The notes under the pieces were generated by a model that did not search any database, was not told the DNA's origin, and worked only from the letters and a program-made list of their open reading frames with translations. A DNA stretch of 33,176 nucleotides from Bacteroidales bacterium (GTDB lineage: Bacteria > Bacteroidota > Bacteroidia > Bacteroidales > ML635J-15): NCBI GenBank assembly GCA_017551515.1, contig JAFZLK010000034.1, positions 1 through 33,176 of the forward strand, in the 5' to 3' direction. Below are positions 1 to 7,036 of the stretch, in pieces (position 1 is the stretch's first letter; each line of letters starts with the position of its first letter). Position numbers and translations under genes: made by a program.

Positions 1-1305
1 AATATAACTTTTATTAATCATACTGTATATGATTATATGATATCTGAGAATGCAGATGATGAAATAAAACAACTTATGTTTGATATAGCAAGAGTAGTTG
101 ATTGTAATTATATAATTAAATTATGTACTATCATGCCACAAGAAACTGCAAGATTAATTTCATTAGTTGCTAGTTTCAATATAGAAGAAGTGAATGGAAA
201 AGTAATACTATTGAGCGATAAACAATTCTCTAATTTTTACTTATCGCGTTGCATTAGAATATTTGAAAACAAGTTATCAGCCAAATACGCAGAAGACACC
301 ATCGTCACTATGGATGATATTCTTGCCGAATCTTCTTGCGAAAATACAGAATCCGCCCAAGAACTTCTTTGTTATGTTATTACCAAGATTATAGGCATAA
401 ATCTAGATAATAACAGAAGTATTGTCATAAAACAAAATTATGTAGATGTTACAAAGGAAATTTATGCTATTTTAGACAGCAAGGGAATTCCGATGACATT
501 AGATGAGATTTTTAAAGCTTTTAAGGCAAAATACCCAAATCATAATATTAACAAAAAATCTGATTTGAGATCATATATATTAAAAAATAATAACCATATA
601 AAAGCAGTTGGCAGACAATCCACTTATGCATTGGATTTTTGGGATGACATAAACTTCAATAGTATTAGGGATTTAATTATAGAAAAACTTTCTTCATCTA
701 GCAATCCTGTGCATCTCAATGACATATATAAATATGTATCAGCTCATTATCCTAAAACTAATGCTAAAAGCATCTATACAACAATGAAAAATGACGAACT
801 AGAAAGATTTGTTCATTTTGAAAACGGATTTTACGGTTTAGCATCAAAACAATATTCTGATTCATTTTACAAGGCTCAAAATTACCACAAAGTAGGTTTT
901 GAAGAAAGGATTAAGGATTATCGTCAATTTATTGAAACATACCATCGTTTTCCATATTCATCCAAAAGTGAAATAGAAGGAGCCCTATCAAGATGGGCAT
1001 ATAGAATTATTAATAATATCATTGATATTACACCAGAACAGAGGGTTCTATTCGATGATATGATGAAATCTTATGAAAAATCTGGGTATCCTAGAAATGG
1101 ACATGAAAATGCATTTCTTAATAATTGTAACGATTTCAAGGATTTTGTTGAAAAACATCACAAACTCCCATCAATAACGACAAATCAGTTTTTGTGCAAT
1201 TGGTATTACAGGTCCAAAGCGAATTACAATAGTTATACCGACCAGCGAAGACAATATCTTACAGATTTATTTGATTATATTACATCTTACGGATTTAGAA
1301 TTTAA
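1..1305 (+). CDS. 5'-truncated winged-helix / helicase-associated-like protein
   Basis: The reading frame is open from the first base of the window to a TAA at 1303-1305. The ATG at 37 is therefore probably internal and the gene starts outside the window. About 434 codons are visible. Two similar segments about 65 residues long (codons near 445-640 and 665-850) share the pattern 'I..IL...G.PM.LDEI...FKAKYP' and 'I..LS...PVHLNDIY..VSAHYP', resembling tandem winged-helix or HARE-HTH-type domains. The C-terminal third has two copies of a motif D(Y/F)..F....H..P.......L..W.YR followed by a helical stretch, reminiscent of helicase-associated (HA) repeats. This suggests a DNA-binding or helicase-linked protein, but no catalytic motif is visible. 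The gene is AT-rich compared with the genes from 2167 on, consistent with an accessory island. The family assignment is inference; the truncation is directly seen. Confidence 0.7.
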   Translation, partial: NITFINHTVYDYMISENADDEIKQLMFDIARVVDCNYIIKLCTIMPQETARLISLVASFNIEEVNGKVILLSDKQFSNFYLSRCIRIFENKLSAKYAEDTIVTMDDILAESSCENTESAQELLCYVITKIIGINLDNNRSIVIKQNYVDVTKEIYAILDSKGIPMTLDEIFKAFKAKYPNHNINKKSDLRSYILKNNNHIKAVGRQSTYALDFWDDINFNSIRDLIIEKLSSSSNPVHLNDIYKYVSAHYPKTNAKSIYTTMKNDELERFVHFENGFYGLASKQYSDSFYKAQNYHKVGFEERIKDYRQFIETYHRFPYSSKSEIEGALSRWAYRIINNIIDITPEQRVLFDDMMKSYEKSGYPRNGHENAFLNNCNDFKDFVEKHHKLPSITTNQFLCNWYYRSKANYNSYTDQRRQYLTDLFDYITSYGFRI

Positions 1306-1695
1306 TTTACCATTTGGATATCTTTGCCTGTATTCGTATGGATTACATTCAAACGCCCAAACTTTAATAACTTAGACACCAACCTAGACACTAAAAATGA
1401 CAACTTAGACACTAATTTAGATGACTTAGACACTAACTTAGATACCAATAATGACAACTCAGACACTAAATTCATTGCAATTGAAGAATTATCAGACAAG
1501 CAAAAGGAAGTTTTGAGATTTTGTAATGAAGGAAAAAGCAGTCGCGAAATTTTAGAACATATAGGAGTAATAAACCATACTAAAAACAGGTATAGATTTA
1601 TTTTGTCTTTAGTTGATGCAGGCTTGCTTGAAAGGACTATTCCGGAATCGCCGTATTCGCCTAATCAGAAATACATCGTAAAGAAAGACAATTAA
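1306..1695 (+). pseudogene. C-terminal remnant of AlbA_4-type ATP-binding / transcriptional regulator protein
   Basis: This stretch is in the same frame as the preceding gene, separated from it only by the TAA at 1303-1305. It has no ATG start; the earliest plausible start is TTG at 1324. The translation begins PVFVWITFKRP, which resembles the final beta-strand of the ATP-binding region in AlbA_4 (divergent AAA-4) proteins. A repetitive Asp/Asn/Leu/Thr linker follows, then a winged-helix-like tail (SDKQKEVLRFC...SSREILEHIGV...LLERTIPE...SPNQKY). That tail is characteristic of the C-terminus of these proteins in Bacteroidota. Full-length relatives are several hundred residues long, so the N-terminal catalytic part is missing. 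It is most likely a decayed fragment left by a deletion or insertion. It could still be translated as a small DNA-binding protein of about 123 residues from TTG. Confidence 0.6.
1369..1470 (+). repeat. Degenerate tandem repeat encoding LDTN-type linker
   Basis: Imperfect repeats of a 12-21 bp unit (consensus near AACTTAGACACTAA with GATGAC/AATGAC spacers) encode Asn-Leu-Asp-Thr modules. They lie inside the AlbA_4-like remnant, between the core strand and the winged helix. Related proteins often carry repetitive linkers at this place, so this is probably a length-variable hinge and not an independent element. Confidence 0.7.
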
Positions 1696-1902
1696 ATGTG
1701 AACGAATACATTAACAAAAATGGCATAGGTTACACAGGCAACTCATGTCGTTTCGGAATTACTCTCCGACACGCTTAAATATCATCATTTGTAATGCGTC
1801 TTGCGACAAACAATGCCTTTTGCAAAATAAGATAATGCAATTGGGCGATTTAGCAGACTTTTATCCTTTTCACCAGATTGATTCTGTGTTTTATTAAATG
1901 CC

Positions 1903-1932
1903 ACTTTATAAAAGTTGACATTTTTATAAAGT
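1903..1932. repeat. Perfect 11-bp inverted repeat, 8-nt spacer
   Basis: ACTTTATAAAA (1903-1913) and its exact reverse complement TTTTATAAAGT (1922-1932) flank GTTGACAT. There is no T-tract after it, so it is not a typical terminator. Its AT-rich arms and position about 165 bp before the kdd promoter box fit an operator or a mobile-element end better. Confidence 0.6.
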
Positions 1933-2096
1933 CGCACATTAAAAAATTACAAAAAAGTTTTGTTGGGTGGATAGAAATGAGGACTGGAACTGATGCTACG
2001 ATTTTTGAAAAAAGAAGTTATGGACATTTTAATTGGTGATTCTGCTAGCACCAAAAAAAATATTTCCATCCCATATTATTTTTTCAAAAAAAATAT

Positions 2097-2104
2097 TACC
2101 TTTG
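2097..2104 (+). promoter_or_regulatory. Bacteroidota -7 box upstream of kdd
   Basis: TACCTTTG matches the Bacteroidota -7 consensus TAnnTTTG exactly. It lies 62 bp before the kdd ATG, giving an expected leader of roughly 55 nt. No clear -33 TTTG is visible; an AT-rich tract occupies that position. Confidence 0.55.
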
Positions 2105-2166
2105 CGCTCGCTTGACAAATTGGAGAGAATTATAAATTTTAAATAAAAACTTTAAAACTAAACACA

Positions 2167-3240
2167 ATGCAGAAGAAAGGTAACAAATACGGTGTACACC
2201 GCGTATTAGAGCCAAAGGGCGTATTGCCACAGCCAGCTAACAAGCTTGACAACAATATGGACGAAATCTACGACAATGAAATCCTCATTGACGTACAGAC
2301 TTTGAATATCGACTCCGCTTCGTTCACCGACATCCACAACTACGCTAAGCAGCAGGCTGGTGAAGGTGCAAGCCAGGAAAAAATCATGGAAGAAATAAAG
2401 AAGGAAATGCTCCTCAACGTTGAATTGCAGGGCAAGCACCGCAACCGTCGTACCGGTTCGGGTGGTATGCTTCTCGGTCGCGTTGAAAAGATTGGTGACG
2501 CACTGAAGGGCAAGATCGACTTGAAGGAAGGCGACAAGATTGCAACTTTGGTTTCTTTGTCACTTACTCCTCTCCGCATAGATGAAATCCTCGAAATCCG
2601 TCCTGATGTTGACCAGGTTGACATCAAGGGTAAGGCTATCCTCTTCGAAAGCGGTATCTACGCTAAGATTCCGAACGATATGCCTGAAAAGCTCGCTTTG
2701 AGCGCATTGGACGTTGCTGGTGCTCCAGCTCAGACTGCAAAGCTCTGCCAGTACGGACAGAATGTTGTTATCCTCGGTGCAGGTGGAAAGAGCGGTATGC
2801 TCTGCTGCTACGAAGCTAAGAAGCGTGTTGGTGTAACTGGTAAGGTTATCGGTTTGGCAAACAGCCCGAAGTCAACCAACAGAATCAAGGAATTGGGATT
2901 CTGCGATGTTGTTGAAAGCGTTGCTGGCAAGACTCCAGTTGAAATTTACGAACTCGTTGAAAAGCTCACAAACGGCAAGATGGCTGACGTAACTATCAAC
3001 TGCGTAAACGTTCCCGACCAGGAAATGACATCTGTTCTCATCACAAAGGACGATGGTATCGTTTACTTCTTCTCAATGGCTACCAGCTTCACAAAGGCTG
3101 CTCTCGGCGCAGAAGGTATCGGTGCTGACGTTAACATGATCGTTGGTAACGGTTACACTAAGGGACACGCTGAATTCACACTCCAGGAACTTCGCGAAAG
3201 CCCGAAGTTGAGAAAGATTTTCGAAGAATTGTATGCATAA
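2167..3240 (+). CDS. kdd: L-erythro-3,5-diaminohexanoate dehydrogenase
   Basis: The 357-residue protein matches Kdd of the clostridial-type lysine fermentation pathway. This enzyme oxidatively deaminates L-erythro-3,5-diaminohexanoate to 3-keto-5-aminohexanoate with NAD(P)+ in the cytoplasm. Visible features are the N-terminal GxHRVLEPKGVLPQ segment, the HRNRRTGSGGMLLGRV region (about 91-106) and a Rossmann nucleotide-binding loop VILGAGGKSG (201-210). The ATG start is supported by the upstream -7 box and an A-rich leader. Codon use is strongly biased to AAG, GAA, CTC, ATC, GGT and GCT, unlike all neighbours, which suggests very high expression. The usual partner genes (kamA, kamD/E, kce, kal) are not in this window, so the gene stands alone with its own terminator. 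Family assignment is confident; the expression level is inference. Confidence 0.95.
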   Translation: MQKKGNKYGVHRVLEPKGVLPQPANKLDNNMDEIYDNEILIDVQTLNIDSASFTDIHNYAKQQAGEGASQEKIMEEIKKEMLLNVELQGKHRNRRTGSGGMLLGRVEKIGDALKGKIDLKEGDKIATLVSLSLTPLRIDEILEIRPDVDQVDIKGKAILFESGIYAKIPNDMPEKLALSALDVAGAPAQTAKLCQYGQNVVILGAGGKSGMLCCYEAKKRVGVTGKVIGLANSPKSTNRIKELGFCDVVESVAGKTPVEIYELVEKLTNGKMADVTINCVNVPDQEMTSVLITKDDGIVYFFSMATSFTKAALGAEGIGADVNMIVGNGYTKGHAEFTLQELRESPKLRKIFEELYA

Positions 3241-3256
3241 CAATTTGCGAATCAAA

Positions 3257-3286
3257 TAAAAAGCCCGCAAACGCGGGCTTTTTTTG
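3257..3286 (+). terminator. Intrinsic terminator after kdd, probably bidirectional
   Basis: Stem AAGCCCGC (3261-3268) and GCGGGCTT (3273-3280) enclose the AAAC loop, followed by a T-run on the plus strand. An A-rich stretch precedes it, so on the minus strand it can also stop transcription arriving from the acyltransferase gene at 3503-4384. Confidence 0.92.
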
Positions 3287-3296
3287 TATACCGAAC

Positions 3297-3458
3297 CGTC
3301 ATTCCGCAAGTTAGAACAATAACGCGATACTGAATGGGGAACGTCATATTGTTCAACTGTGCGGAATCTCACATAGAAACGTTTCAACAGGAGATTCCGT
3401 ACAGACAGGCTCACAAGGCTCGTTCCTGCGCCTGTTCGCTTTGTCTTACGGAATGACG
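3297..3458. repeat. 162-bp MITE-like element with 14-bp terminal inverted repeats
   Basis: CGTCATTCCGCAAG (3297-3310) and CTTACGGAATGACG (3445-3458) are inverted repeats with one mismatch. An inner pair, GGAATCTC (3363-3370) and GAGATTCC (3391-3398), gives a nested fold. There is no coding capacity. The inner segment near 3342-3369 resembles a divergent copy of the GTCAT..TGAAC..GTTTCA..ATCT repeat found elsewhere in the window. It may be a REP-like or MITE-like non-autonomous element. Confidence 0.6.
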
Positions 3459-3502
3459 TGATGGGAATAAATATATAGGAATTTCTGTTAAATATCAACC
3501 AA

Positions 3503-4384
3503 TTATCTTCTTGCCAACTTTAACATCCAAGTATTCTTGGAAATCAACGGATAAGGTTCGTTCTGTGCGCCAAAACCTGTGTAGAAATTCCGTATGCTTT
3601 CAATGGCAGAACCTTCAAAGTCAATCAGCAATGAAGAATTTGCATTGCGCTCAATAATATCGTTTAGCAAAAAAGTCATCGACTGCCACTGTTTGCCCTG
3701 TTCGCTTGATACTGGCGACAGATAGTACATTCGGTTTCGCCATTTTAGGAAGAAAACAGCAGCCAAAGCCTGCGAATTTTCATCGCAAACAGCCAGAATT
3801 TCGGCACAACCTGCCGAGAATGCTTTGTCGATAAGCCTTGTCAGAATCGGAATCTGCACTTTCCCCATCCACGAACCTGCATTTTCTGTTAAGAACGACA
3901 GGTAATCATCCTTCTGCATTGTTCCAACAATCTGCGTATAACCAGTTGCCTTCTTTATATTGCGACGGCATTGCATCGAAAATCTGCCCAAAAGCACTGC
4001 ATATTCCTCGCTCAAATCCAAAACATAGTTTGGTCGCAATATCTTTTCGTTGCAAAAATCCACATTTCCGCTATTAAAGCACAAAGAATACAGGAAAGGC
4101 AACTTTCCAAGCAGTTCCTTTGCCTGAAGTTTCGACAACCACGACTTTGAAAAAATGCCCAACTGCTGACAGAACTGCGGCTGAAGCGCATACTTTATTC
4201 CAAACTTTTGTTTTAGTGGAATTGGCATCACAACATCGTAGTCGCCAACAACATACGCCGACCAATCGGGAAAAACCGCATCCAAATACCACGACATGGC
4301 ATATACGGTTCCCTGCATCGAATTTTCAATGCACTCGTCATACTTGACGAAATCTATTTCGCTATGTGAAACAAACCTAATCAT
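3503..4384 (-). CDS. FemAB/GNAT-like acyltransferase, hypothetical
   Basis: The 293-residue soluble protein has the layout of FemAB-like GNAT-superfamily acyltransferases common in Bacteroidota. An N-terminal half contains 'MPIPLKQKFGIKYALQPQFCQQLG' type residues (about 53-76). A basic segment RFSMQCRRNIKKA (134-146) is typical of the family. The second GNAT fold has 'AVFFLKWRNRMYYLSP' followed by 'LIDFEGS..ESIRNFYTGFGA'. No signal peptide or membrane segment is seen. The substrate is unknown; relatives transfer acyl or aminoacyl groups to amines in cell-wall or small-molecule contexts. It is a single gene, separated from malic enzyme upstream by an intrinsic terminator, so it likely has its own promoter (a TATCTTCG box at 4401-4408 on the minus strand). 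It could be described more conservatively as a GNAT-fold protein. Confidence 0.75.
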   Translation of the reverse strand: MIRFVSHSEIDFVKYDECIENSMQGTVYAMSWYLDAVFPDWSAYVVGDYDVVMPIPLKQKFGIKYALQPQFCQQLGIFSKSWLSKLQAKELLGKLPFLYSLCFNSGNVDFCNEKILRPNYVLDLSEEYAVLLGRFSMQCRRNIKKATGYTQIVGTMQKDDYLSFLTENAGSWMGKVQIPILTRLIDKAFSAGCAEILAVCDENSQALAAVFFLKWRNRMYYLSPVSSEQGKQWQSMTFLLNDIIERNANSSLLIDFEGSAIESIRNFYTGFGAQNEPYPLISKNTWMLKLARR

Positions 4385-4400
4385 CAGCTAACTACGATGC

Positions 4401-4408
4401 GAAGATAC
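4401..4408 (-). promoter_or_regulatory. Candidate -7 box for the acyltransferase gene
   Basis: On the minus strand the sequence reads TATCTTCG, one base from TAnnTTTG, 17 bp before the ATG at 4384. It lies just after the malic-enzyme terminator, where a new promoter is expected. Confidence 0.4.
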
Positions 4409-4454
4409 AAAAAAAACAAATGCAACAATATCAATTAATTAAATCGCATACAAA

Positions 4455-4491
4455 TAAAAAATTACGGACAAGGATTATTCCATGTCCGTAA
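4455..4491 (-). terminator. Intrinsic terminator after malic enzyme
   Basis: TTACGGACA (4462-4470) pairs with TGTCCGTAA (4483-4491). The stem is extended by GGA/TCC after an A-A mismatch. On the minus strand the hairpin is followed by a run of six T (A-run at 4456-4461 on plus). It ends the pdxA-malic enzyme transcript. Confidence 0.88.
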
Positions 4492-4515
4492 ATTATAACA
4501 ATCGTAAATCTAAAA

Positions 4516-5817
4516 TTACTTAGTCTTTTTGTAGTTGTCGTGAACTCTTCTTACTCGAGCGCGAAGTTGCAACTTATATTCATCCCAGTCGGTAATGTTG
4601 CGGCGGGCAACACCTGTTTCCATAGCAGCCTTTGCAACTGCAGGCGCAACACATTCAATTACGCGCAAATCGAGTGGCTTTGGTATTATGTATTCGCGGC
4701 CAAATTCAATCTTATCAACATTGTATGCTTCGCATACATAGTCAGGAACCGGTTCCATTGCAAGTTCAGCCAAAGCATGAGAAGCGGCAATCTTCATTTC
4801 CTCGTTTATCTGGGTTGCGCAAACATCCAACGCACCGCGGAAAATGAACGGGAAACCGAGGACATTGTTAACCTGATTCGGGTAATCGCTTCTGCCTGTC
4901 GCGATTATAACATCGGGACGCGATTCCTTTGCATCTTCGTAAGATATTTCGGGAACTGGATTTGCCATTGCAAAAACAACAGGGTCTTTTGCCATTGTCT
5001 TCATCATGTCCTTGGTAACAACATTGCCAACCGAAACGCCAGCAAATACATCAGCACCAACCATTGCCTCTGCCAAAGTGTGCAAGTCGCGCGTGGTTGC
5101 AAACTCACGCTTCTGTTCGGTAAGTTTCGGATTGTCGGCACGGACAACGCCCTTGCTGTCGCAAAGCACTATGTTTTCACGCTTTACGCCCAATGTGCAG
5201 AACAAACGGGCACAACTTATACCTGCCGCTCCTGCCCCATTGAAAACAACCTTCACCTCGTCAATTTTCTTTCCTGCAATCTTCAGAGCGTTAAGCAAAG
5301 CAGCGCCAGAGATTATTGCTGTTCCGTGCTGGTCATCATGGAAAACAGGAATGTTCATCTGTTTCTTGAGTTCGGTTTCAATGTAGAAACATTCCGGAGC
5401 CTTAATGTCTTCGAGATTTATGCCACCGAATGTCGGTTCCAATGCCTTAACAATCTCAACAACCTTCTGCGGGTCTTTCTCATTGATTTCAATATCGAAC
5501 ACATCAACATCAGCAAACGACTTGAACAACAAGCCCTTACCTTCCATGACTGGTTTTCCTGCCTCAGGACCAATGTCACCCAAACCAAGCACTGCAGTTC
5601 CGTTGCTGACTACTGCCACAAGGTTTCCCTTTGCGGTATAGTCGTAAACTTTCTGCACATCGTCCTTAATTTCGAGGCATGGTTCCGCCACGCCGGGTGT
5701 ATATGCAAGCGACAAGTCCTTCTGTGTCTGGAAATCCTTTGTCGAAACAACCTCTATCTTTCCTTTTCTGCCTTGGCTGTGATAGTCGAGGGCATCCTGT
5801 TTTGTGTATAAGCTCAT
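4516..5817 (-). CDS. NAD(P)-dependent malic enzyme (oxaloacetate-decarboxylating), short form
   Basis: It catalyses malate + NAD(P)+ to pyruvate + CO2 + NAD(P)H in the cytosol. Family motifs are clear: YTPGVAEPC (39-47, catalytic Tyr39), K94 in the GKGLLFK segment, ED (136-137) and HDDQHGTAI (160-168) for the divalent metal, a Rossmann loop NGAGAAG (193-199) and MANPVPE (284-290). At 433 residues it is the short bacterial form without the C-terminal phosphotransacetylase-like domain found in MaeB-type fusions. The gene lies 18 nt downstream of pdxA on the same strand and ends with a clear terminator, so the two are probably co-transcribed. Cofactor preference cannot be read reliably from the sequence. 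Confidence 0.95.
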   Translation of the reverse strand: MSLYTKQDALDYHSQGRKGKIEVVSTKDFQTQKDLSLAYTPGVAEPCLEIKDDVQKVYDYTAKGNLVAVVSNGTAVLGLGDIGPEAGKPVMEGKGLLFKSFADVDVFDIEINEKDPQKVVEIVKALEPTFGGINLEDIKAPECFYIETELKKQMNIPVFHDDQHGTAIISGAALLNALKIAGKKIDEVKVVFNGAGAAGISCARLFCTLGVKRENIVLCDSKGVVRADNPKLTEQKREFATTRDLHTLAEAMVGADVFAGVSVGNVVTKDMMKTMAKDPVVFAMANPVPEISYEDAKESRPDVIIATGRSDYPNQVNNVLGFPFIFRGALDVCATQINEEMKIAASHALAELAMEPVPDYVCEAYNVDKIEFGREYIIPKPLDLRVIECVAPAVAKAAMETGVARRNITDWDEYKLQLRARVRRVHDNYKKTK

Positions 5818-5835
5818 TTTATTCTGCTTTTTCGG

Positions 5836-6900
5836 TTATTCATCAACCGTATTTATTTCGTTAATATTATAGTCGTCAACATTGTGGCGCGATTCTTCCA
5901 AATTCTCAAGGCTTCTCCTATTGTTGTAAATGTCAACAGCCATGCGAATTGCGTTACACATCGGCAGATAGTTTGCCTGATTCTTGCCAGCAATCTCGTA
6001 AGCGGTTCCGTGTGCCGGCGAGGTGCGGACAATTGGCAAACCAGCGGTGTAATTAACGCCATCATCAAAAGTCAATGCCTTGAAAGGAGCAAGTCCTTGG
6101 TCGTGGTACATTGCAAGCACAGCATCGAACTTCTTGAAGTCGCCCGAACCGAAAAAACCATCAGCAGAATACGGTCCGAAAGCAAGTATATCCTTTCCGC
6201 GAGCCTCGTTTATAGCTGGAATTATAACATTTCCCTCCTCGTTGCCAATTACGCCATGGTCGCCACAGTGCGGATTAAGACCAAGAACGGCAATGCGTGG
6301 CTTAGTTATGATAAAATCGCGCTTGAGCGAATCGTTGAGGATTTCGAGTTTTTCAAGTATCAATTCCTTTGTGAGCGCCCTCGATACTTCCGAAATTGGA
6401 ATATGACCAGTAGCCACGCCAACCTTCAACGCCTCGCTGCACATGAGCATCAGGCACTTGTCGGCATTGAACTGCTGAGCAAGGTATTCTGTATGTCCAG
6501 GGAAATTGAACCCAGCCGACTGAATGTTCCATTTATTAATAGGTCCTGTAACAAGAATATCTATCTCCTTATTCTTCAAGTCTGTAACTGCTTTTTCAAG
6601 TGCTTGGAAAGATGCCAAACCCGCCATTTCATTCGACTTACCTGCCTCCACGCGAATATCCTCGCTGTTGCAGTTGATTACATAAATGCCCATATTCTTG
6701 GCATCTTCGGCAGAATTTATAGTCGTTGTGTTGATATTGCTTCCGAGATTCTTCTTGTAGTAAGCAAGAATTTTCGGGGAACCATATATTATAGTTACAG
6801 AATTTGGTATGTTCTTAATATCCATCAACGACTTGAGAATCACCTCATAACCAATTCCGTTGATGTCACCGGGCGTAAAGCCAATCTTTATTTTAGTCAT
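5836..6900 (-). CDS. pdxA: 4-hydroxythreonine-4-phosphate dehydrogenase
   Basis: PdxA catalyses the NAD-dependent oxidation of 4-phosphohydroxy-L-threonine in the DXP-dependent pyridoxal phosphate pathway. The 354-residue protein has the family signatures: GDINGIGYEV near the N-terminus (11-20), FPGHTEYLA with H136, GHIP with H166, GLNPHCGDHG with H211, MYHDQGLAPFK with H266, and RTSPAHGTAYEIAGK (292-306). H166, H211 and H266 are the expected metal ligands. The C-terminus beyond about residue 330 is a short polar tail rich in Asn and Asp. It sits upstream of malic enzyme with an 18-nt gap. No other pdx gene is in the window. A weak TAACTTCG -7-like box lies at 6927-6934 on the minus strand. 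Confidence 0.97.
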   Translation of the reverse strand: MTKIKIGFTPGDINGIGYEVILKSLMDIKNIPNSVTIIYGSPKILAYYKKNLGSNINTTTINSAEDAKNMGIYVINCNSEDIRVEAGKSNEMAGLASFQALEKAVTDLKNKEIDILVTGPINKWNIQSAGFNFPGHTEYLAQQFNADKCLMLMCSEALKVGVATGHIPISEVSRALTKELILEKLEILNDSLKRDFIITKPRIAVLGLNPHCGDHGVIGNEEGNVIIPAINEARGKDILAFGPYSADGFFGSGDFKKFDAVLAMYHDQGLAPFKALTFDDGVNYTAGLPIVRTSPAHGTAYEIAGKNQANYLPMCNAIRMAVDIYNNRRSLENLEESRHNVDDYNINEINTVDE

Positions 6901-6940
6901 ATTGTTATGTTTTCAAAAAATTTTCGCGAAGTTACAATTT

Positions 6941-7036
6941 TATTTACGATTTACGATTTTAGATTGACGATTTTTAGCTCCGCAATACTTTATATTAATT
7001 GTCAATTGTCCATTATCCATTATCAATTGTACATTG
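6941..7036. repeat. AT-rich microrepeat cluster
   Basis: Two sets of short degenerate repeats occur: ATTTACGA-type units (about 6941-6977) and ATTGTCAATTGTCCATTATC-type units (about 6998-7036). The second set runs up to the aminopeptidase stop codon. Similar words in reverse orientation (GACAATGGACAA, GGACAATGAACG) recur at 16484-16618. This is non-coding dispersed sequence. Confidence 0.6.

Larger units (their letters stand above)
1696..2166. other. AT-rich intergenic region, no convincing gene
   Basis: The stretch has no ORF with convincing coding character. It contains an 11-bp-arm palindrome at 1903-1932, an AT-rich tract at 2079-2096 and the kdd promoter box. A 50-codon open frame at 1745-1897 was considered and rejected. 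It marks the transition from the AT-rich accessory segment to the core-like genes. Confidence 0.6.

Noticed and set aside
1745..1897. 50-codon open frame (ATG at 1745) in the spacer before kdd
   Set aside because: No recognisable pattern, no promoter or ribosome-binding site, and AT-rich intergenic composition; likely chance.
4540..5811. Long plus-strand open frame opposite malic enzyme
   Set aside because: Shadow of the malic enzyme gene; its translation is Cys/Asn-rich with no family features, whereas the minus frame matches all malic enzyme motifs.
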